Below are positions 58,125-64,000 of a stretch of 64,000 nucleotides of DNA, in pieces. Origin of the DNA: Cryptomeria japonica (lineage: Eukaryota > Streptophyta > Pinopsida > Cupressales > Cupressaceae); assembly GCF_030272615.1 (NCBI RefSeq), contig NC_081414.1, positions 825,434,896 to 825,498,895 on the forward strand, given 5' to 3'. The notes under the pieces are model-generated. The model saw only the letters and a program-made list of their open reading frames with translations, searched no databases and had not been told where the DNA came from. The stretch's first letter is position 1. Each line of letters opens with the position of its first letter. A program made the position numbers and the translations under genes.

Positions 58125-58215
58125 TGCTGGACTGGAAGAGGTCGTCCTTGATGATGCTGGACTGGAGGAGATCGTCCTTGATGATGTTGGACTGGAGGAG
58201 TCCGTCCTTGCCCTG
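58125..58215. repeat. 30-bp tandem repeat, three units
   Basis: GATGCTGGACTGGAGGAG followed by ATCGTCCTT, three near-identical units. It lies where the 7.4-kb copy has its ORF. Confidence 0.85.
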
Positions 58216-59216
58216 GACTGGTCTTCTTTCACCTGCAAGACAAACCATAAAATGATTAAGGACACAATATATTTATTCTAACATAGCATTTTATACCTTA
58301 AATCATCAACAAAAGATATTAAAATGAAGTTAGTTCAAGACTCTTTCCAGGGACAGGCCCTATAAGAATTTCGCCCTGGACCCTCTAGAAGGGTCAGGAG
58401 CGAATTTTGCATTTTTGGACAAATTCCACCATGTCTCTACTCCAAAATGCCTTCCAAGGCAAGCATACGCTATCCTTCTCCTCACCAAAGGCTAGGAATC
58501 CACAACTTGACCTTCCTCATGGGCAAACTAGGTGATTTTGGGAATTTCGCTATGGACCCTTTGGAAGGGTCAGGAGTGAAATCCACTCTTTAGCTCAAAA
58601 TTCTTACCTCTTGGACTCAAAACCTATTGAAACACATGCCTATGGCCATCTTTAGGTCCAATTTGCCTTGATCACCATCTTGGCTTAGCTCAATCTTGAA
58701 GGAAAAGGACATTTTATGAATTTCGCCCTAGACCCTTTGGAAGGGTCAGGAGCGAAATTCAAGTTTTAAGCTTGATCCTTCATCTTCTTCATTCCAATCT
58801 ATCTTGCAAGGCTAAGTAACATCCTTCCATCCTCAACCACGCCCTAAGAATCAAAGTCTTGGCCTCATACAAGGGAAAAAATAGTTGATTTGAAGAATTT
58901 CGCTCTGGACCCTTTGGAAGGGTCAGGAGGGAAATTCATTCTTAGCTTGTCTTCCCTCACTCAATTCCTTTCTTCTCACTTTGTCTCCCCTTGAATCCCT
59001 CAATTGGATCTATCTCTCAACTTGACAACATTTGCTTGATCCCCGAAAGGCCTAAAAGGGAAAATTCGCTCAAAATCATGGCCAGGGACAAGACCTCTCT
59101 AGGATTTCGCTCTGGACCCTTTGGAAGGGTCAGGAGCGAAATCCTTGTCTTAGCTCAAAATCTACTTTTTTGGAGACAAAAATCCATTCAAGGGCAATCT
59201 CAAGGGCTTATATCAT

Positions 59217-59298
59217 CTTTGTCTAGGCCTGGCTTGGCACAAATGTGAAAGGAATAGGTGGATTTTAGAATTTGTGCCAAGCCAGGCCTAGACAAAGG
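59217..59298. repeat. 26-bp inverted repeat replacing half a palindrome
   Basis: TTTGTCTAGGCCTGGCTTGG (59217 onward) returns as its reverse complement just before GGGTCAGGAGCGAAA (59298 onward), in the place where GCTCTGGACCCTTTGGAA is expected. Confidence 0.88.
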
Positions 59299-59324
59299 GT
59301 CAGGAGCGAAATTCTTGATTCAAC

Positions 59325-59412
59325 TCCTAAGGACCTCTCCCATCTGAATTTACTCCTAAGGACCTCTCCCATCTTAATTTACTCCTAAGGACCTCTCCCA
59401 TCTTAATTCAAC
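59325..59412. repeat. 28-bp tandem repeat, three units
   Basis: CTCCTAAGGACCTCTCCCAT then CTTAATTTA, three times with one or two changes. Confidence 0.9.
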
Positions 59413-61524
59413 TTAGTCAGCACTAGGTTTGGCACAAAATTGGGAAAAAAGGTGGTTTTGAGAAAATTCGCTCTGGACCCTTTGGAAGGGTCAGGAGCGA
59501 TTTTCCTTTTTTGGCCCAAAATCATCATTCTTTCAATCCCAATCTTCTTTGCAAGGTAAAATTTCATCTCTTTTTGCCTAAGGAACAAGGTTTTAAGCCC
59601 TAGCAAGGTTGAAAATATAGGTTTGGAAGGAATTTCGCCCTGGACCCTTTGGAAGGGTCAAGAGCGAAATTTCCTTTCTTGGCCAAAACCCTCATTCTCC
59701 AACGCTTTCAAACATACCCAAGGATTTCAATATGCCCATTCTCTCTTTCAACATGCCTTGGACATCAAAATTGGGTCAAACAAGGAAGGAAATATATCTT
59801 AGGTAGATTTTCGCTCTGGACCCTTTGGAAGGGTCAGGAGCGAAAATCTCATTCTAGGCTTGATATTTCATCTTTTATTGCTTTCCATCATTTCTCAAGG
59901 CAAGAATATGTCTATCCCTCCTCCATCATGCCTTGGACACTAAGAACTTGGCCTAACAAGGAAGAGAATGAGGTCCATGAAGATTTTCACTCTGGACCCT
60001 TTGGAAGGGTTAGGAGCGAAAATCATGTTTTGAGCTTGATTTTTTCATTTCTCCAACTCCAAACCACTTCAAGAAGGTAACTAAACATCATTCTCATGCA
60101 AGGAACAAAGTCTTAAGCCTAAGCAAGGTCAAAAAGGTAGGCTTGTAAGAAATTTCGCTCTGGACCCTTCGGAAGGGTCAGGAGCGAAATTCACCTTCTT
60201 GGCTAGAATCCTTCATTTTTTCAAAGCTTTCAAACATTTCCAAAGTCCAAACATGTCCACTCTTCCCTTCAAGATGCCTTGCAAATCAAAATTTGGTCAA
60301 ACTAGGGAGGAAATGAGCCTTAGGAGGATTTTCGCTTTGGACCCTTTGGAAGGGTCAGGAGCGAAAATCACAATTTGGGCTTGATTGTTCATTTTTCAAA
60401 CTTCAATTTTCTCCTGGAGGCAAATATAGATCATTCTTCATCAAAGGAGCAAGGTTTCAAGCTAAAACAAGGGAGAAAATGAAGTATATAATGAATTTCG
60501 CTCTAGACCCTTTGGAAGGGTCAGGAGCGAAATTCTTGATTCTTCAAAGCTTCTAACTCCATCTCAAGGCAAAAACATGCTAATTTATCTTCCAACGTGC
60601 CTTAGAGACCAACACTTAGTCAAAATTAGAAAGGAAATGAGAGCTACAAAGATTTTCGCTCTGGACCCTTTGGAAGGGTCAGGAGCGAAATTCACCTTTT
60701 GGGTCTGATCCTTGACTTTTCCAACTCAAATCCTCTTTGGGAGGCAAACATAGATCCTTCCTCATGCATCTCCACCTTGGCCCTGACTCTTGCTAAAAGA
60801 AAAATGAGTGTTTTCAAGAATTTCGCTCTAGACCCTTTGGAAGGGTCAGGAGCGAAATTCGCTTTGGACCCTTTGGAAGGGTCAGGAGTGAAATTTGACA
60901 TTTTGGTCTCTCCGTCAGGATCGTTTTATGGAATATAACATTTAAGTATAAGAATTCTTATACTTTAAGTTATATTCCATATATACTATCAGGATGTTTG
61001 AGAGTGGTTTCGGACCTCCAGGAGTTATATTGCAAAATCTAGTTTTTGGAGGATTCTTCAATTTTCCAGACAGTCAAATTTCGGGATCAAGACATTCCAG
61101 ACAGCGCCAAATTTCAGGGTCAGGACATTCCAGACTTAGCCAAATTTCAGGATTAGGACATTCCAGACTTAGCCAAATTTCAGGGCATTTGAAGATCAGG
61201 ATGACATTCCAAGCTTCATCACTCACCAACTTGACCTAGCTCAGACCTTCAAGAATGATACTCACTCACCAAGCAAGACACAATTAGCAACAAGAGCAAA
61301 ACCAGGCCCTAAGGAAGACTCTCAAAGAAACCCTAATTCTGGGGCCCCGTGGACTCACCTTGGCTCAAGCAGAGCCTGCCATCCTAGTGATCCCCTTGAC
61401 GACACTCAGCATGCAAAGGCTAACAGACAAACCCTAAAAACCTAGAAAGCAAACCCTAGAAAGCAAAAAAAGTAGGGGTCCCCATTTGCAATGGGGCGAT
61501 GTGTGAATACGTTACAACAAAACC

Positions 61525-62130
61525 AAATCATTTATCTGATTCTTCTTCAAAGAATCCAACTGGATAAAGTACATGAACTTCATCTTTTCTTTCAATTTTT
61601 GTAAGTGTAAAGTGTTGGAAGAATGGACATCCATCCCCAACAACTCATCAATAGATGTAAGGATCTTGGATTGAATCTCTTGGATCGATCCTTCCATCTC
61701 CACACAATCTTGCCTTGCATGATCATAAGTGGACTTTTGCATAGCCAATGAACAATACCATCCTTGAAAATCATAAATATCTCCCTTGCACACAACTCCC
61801 TCCTCGATTAATGTGGGCATCAAGATTCGCTTCAACACCTTGAGGCGGGGAATTGTCCCCTCCTACATTAGCTGGAAATCATCCCAAACTCCTTCCAAAT
61901 ATTGTATCCTGAACATGAGCATTGATGATTTGTCAAATGCTTGGACAAATTGAGTCGGGATATCATCTGCTTGTTTTGTAACATCTTCAATCTACTTTCC
62001 AAATTATGTGTGTGTATTCCTCACCGCCTCATGATCAAAGGGGAACCTGTGATCAATTGTGATAGGTAAAACAAAAGTAGGATCTTCACACCTATGGGAA
62101 CTCATCCTTGCAATGTATTCCTTTAGTCTA
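61525..62130 (-). pseudogene. U3 protein, helical region fragment
   Basis: On minus from 62130 the frame encodes RLKEYIARMSSHRCEDPTFV, has three stops, then from 61838 MLKRILMPTLIEEGVVCKG, QGWYCSLAMQKSTYDHARQD and LHLQKLKEKMKF. It matches residues about 890-1010 of the 41897-45196 protein in spacing and pattern (QWSTLLQMKEVLFED... LQELEEKVKVI). It belongs to the interrupted copy 55638-62130. Confidence 0.72.
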
Positions 62131-64000
62131 TGTTGTGACCATTTCACACATCACCCCATCAAAATGGGGACCCCCCTCTTCTTTTTTTGGCTTTGCTTTC
62201 TCTTAGCTAGGTTTTTCTCTGCTTGCTAAATGTTTTGAGTGAGTTAGTGGTTGCCTGGGCTGGGTAGGTTAGGGTTTCCTTCGCAGAGCTCACCTAGGGT
62301 TTCTTTCAAAGCCAAATTTGATCTACCTTGGGGAAGTCATGTGTTGTCTGTCTTGAACCTTGATGTAATCTTAGAAGGATCTTACCTTTCAGAAGATGGA
62401 AATGTATAGATTGTGCAAAGAGGTTAAAAGGTTTGAGTTAGGATAGGTCAGGGTTGTTGGTTCTTGGGTCAGAGTCTTGTCTTCTGTAGAGTCGGAGTCG
62501 ATTGAATGGAGCCAGTAAGCAAATATAGACCTGAATGACAAAGAGAAGATTCAAGGAGGTGAATTTAAGGCATGATGAATGGAAAAGGTAAGGAATTTGA
62601 ACCTAATTATGAATTTTGCTCCTGACCCTTCCAAAGGGTCCAGAGCGAAATTCACCAGGGACCCAAGATTTCACCTAAGTCAAAGAGTGGTTGAGCGAAT
62701 TGGCAAGGATATGGAAGGATATGCATCAAGGGGTGAGTCTAGGGCAAAGTCAAGGCAATTTCAAGGGAAATTATGCCTAGAATAGGAATTTCGCTCCTGA
62801 CCCTTCCAAAGGGTTCAGAGCGAATTCCTTTACAAGACACTCCACCTTGACCCAAATTAGGAGCTAACCCATTCCCAGGCTTGATAGAAGGTAAAACACT
62901 TGTTTGAGTGAAGAAATGTGGAAAACGAAGATAGGATTTGAGCTCAAGGAAGAATTTCGCTCCTGACCCTCCTAAAGGGTCCAGAGTGAAATTCATATAA
63001 GACCCTATTTTCTTCACAAAGTCTCCAAATGAAGGCCAAGTTGAGCTTGATCATGATGAAAGGAAGCGTAACAAAGTATGTCCAAGGCATGAGAAGGAGA
63101 AAGGAAGTGAGAAATTAGCTCAAAACTAGAATTTCGCTCCTGACCCTTCCAAAGGGTCCAAAGCGAAATCCACCTTTCCTCTATTTTGCTCTTTGATATG
63201 ACCAAATTTGTTGACTTCTAAGGTGTTTTGGGAAGGCTTTGATGCATATTTGCCTTTGAGAGGAACTTTGAGGCGATGAAATAGTGTGAAATCAACCTAG
63301 AATGAGAATTTCGCTCCTGACCCTTCCAAAGGGTCCAGAGCGAAATCCTCATTTGACCCTCGACATTGGAAAGACCTTGTTTTGAGCTAAGTGGCAAATA
63401 GACTTGATGGTGATAAGGAGAGGTGAATTTGATCAAGTTTGAAGGTGGATTGGGTGAAGGAAGTGTGAAATCAACCTAATTTGTGAATTTCGCTCCTGAC
63501 CCTTCCAAAGGGTCCAGAGCGAAATTCTTAGAAGACACCCATTTCTTCCTAGATTAGACAAAGATCTTAGTTTCTAAGGCATGTTGGGAAGGTTTTGACA
63601 TGTTCTTGCCTTAAGAAGTGATTGAAAGCATTGAAAAGTGAGGATTTTGTCCAAGATTGTGGATTTCGCTCCTGGCCCTTCCAAAGGGTCCAGAGCGAAA
63701 TTCTTCATAAACCTCATTTTCTCCCTTTTTTAGGCCAATACTTTAGCTCCTTGGGCATGTTTGGAAGTGGTTTGACATGTCTTTGCCTTTTGAAGTGATG
63801 GAATGTGAATAAGTGAAGGATTTTAGCCTAAAACATGGATTTCGCTCCTGACCCTTCCAAAGGGTCCAGAGCGAAATTCCCAAAATCTACCTTTTTCTCT
63901 CAATTTTGTGTCAAGCCAAGTATGGATCGGGGTGAATTAAGATTCAAGATGTCCTTAAACATGGCTTTGAGTTGCTTGTGATCACCAAATGTGAAGGAAT
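62131..64000 (+). mobile_element. giant LTR family, plus-strand copy, truncated by window end
   Basis: Begins TGTTGTGACCATTTCACACA, as the minus start of 40849-48254 does, with the CCCCAT...ATGGGG hairpin. The left flank GTCTA (62126-62130) is the expected target site; its partner lies outside. It contains the first eight palindromes of an array. If it is like the 7.4-kb copy, the U3 ORF lies to the right of the window. Confidence 0.85.
62610..63880 (+). repeat. array of 8 palindromes in the plus-strand giant LTR
   Basis: The core TTTCGCTCCTGACCC...GGGTCCAGAGCGAAA is the reverse complement of the 58369 array. Landmark TGACCC (TGGCCC in one unit) at 62623, 62798, 62964, 63141, 63318, 63497, 63673 and 63849. 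The spacings are 175, 166, 177, 177, 179, 176 and 176. Confidence 0.93.

Larger units (their letters stand above)
58369..60905 (-). repeat. array of about 15 palindromes, second giant LTR
   Basis: The core on plus is TTTCGCTCTGGACCC, then TTTGG, then AAGGGTCAGGAGCGAAA. The outer arms (TTTCGCTC/GAGCGAAA) and inner arms (GACCCTT/AAGGGTC) both pair. Cores begin at 58378, 58554, 58730, 58907, 59114, (altered unit at 59273), 59475, 59642, 59818, 59994, 60162, 60339, 60505, 60663, 60830 and 60866. Most spacings are 166-168 or 176-177. The last two units are only 36 bp apart. Confidence 0.94.
56793..61519 (-). mobile_element. 4.7-kb giant solo LTR without the U3 ORF
   Basis: On plus TGTTGATGTGTTTTTC to CGTTACAACA, with identical flanks AAACC (56788-56792 and 61520-61524). 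Contains R-U5, TATA (about 57674), telobox palindrome (57757-57774), then a short region with three 30-bp repeats, then the palindrome array and the U3 start hairpin. In place of the 3.3-kb ORF there is only about 0.5 kb of unrelated sequence. Confidence 0.87.
55638..62130 (-). mobile_element. giant LTR family, interrupted older copy
   Basis: Left end TGTTGATGTGTGTTTTATGC matches 40849 and 56793. It continues through R-U5, a TATA box (about 56421) and a telobox half site to an ORF C-end (56564-56785, minus). At 56792 a second giant LTR is inserted, duplicating AAACC. The ORF resumes at 61525 and runs to 62130, where a third copy in plus orientation is inserted. Its own right end is outside the window. 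Confidence 0.82.

Overview
The window reads as a transposon-dense intergenic region of a large plant nuclear genome. A gymnosperm, probably a conifer, is my best guess. It is A+T-rich, has plant Ty1-copia and Ty3-gypsy type retroelements nested several levels deep, and very long LTRs, with almost no host coding sequence. I recognised the families from motifs in the sequence; no database search was possible.

Region 1 (1-10 kb, plus strand): a decayed copia gag-pol (1-3898) runs into an LTR (3899-4951) that is shared with a second copia body. That body (4952-6415) is joined in mid-integrase to the pol of a different copia family (6416-9533). Region 2 (9534-27996) is one non-autonomous LTR element with 1.15-kb LTRs and a perfect AAGGA target duplication. 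It has no pol. It carries a coiled-coil/zinc-knuckle Gag-like ORF and a second long ORF of unknown function. Two later insertions split these ORFs: a complete copia element (11415-18129, imperfect duplication GTCTC/GCCTC) inside a zinc knuckle, and a 4.2-kb solo LTR (21331-25532, duplication GAAGA) inside a Glu/Lys-rich stretch. Region 3 (28-35 kb) holds a third LTR family broken by a solo LTR (29283-30090, duplication GTTTT), an (AT)47 tract, a minus-strand Gag-like gene with four zinc knuckles and its LTR, gypsy remnants on both strands and a GC-rich island.

Region 4 (35-39.8 kb) is the least repetitive part and holds the only plausible host exon (38115-38324, minus). Region 5 (39829-52597, minus) is an old element with about 290-bp LTRs, itself hit by a 7.4-kb giant solo LTR (40849-48254, duplication AATAG) and a 1.9-kb solo LTR (50069-52003, duplication TTCCA). 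Region 6 (55.6-64 kb) contains three more members of the giant LTR family: one interrupted copy, one 4.7-kb solo LTR (56793-61519, duplication AAACC) and one plus-strand copy running off the window.

The most interesting system is this giant LTR family. Its U3 begins with a small hairpin. It then carries an array of imperfect palindromes about 38 bp long, whose spacings cluster near 166 and 176 bp, one DNA helical turn apart. Next, in the 7.4-kb copy, comes an uninterrupted reading frame of up to 1,099 codons for an unrecognised protein. After that come a telobox-like palindrome, a TATA box and about 0.85 kb of R-U5. A long protein gene inside the U3 of an LTR is rare; the known parallel is the U3 gene of mouse mammary tumour virus. 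ORF2 of the region-2 element has the same overall layout (globular N-half, charged middle, helical C-end), so the two may be related accessory proteins of plant LTR elements.
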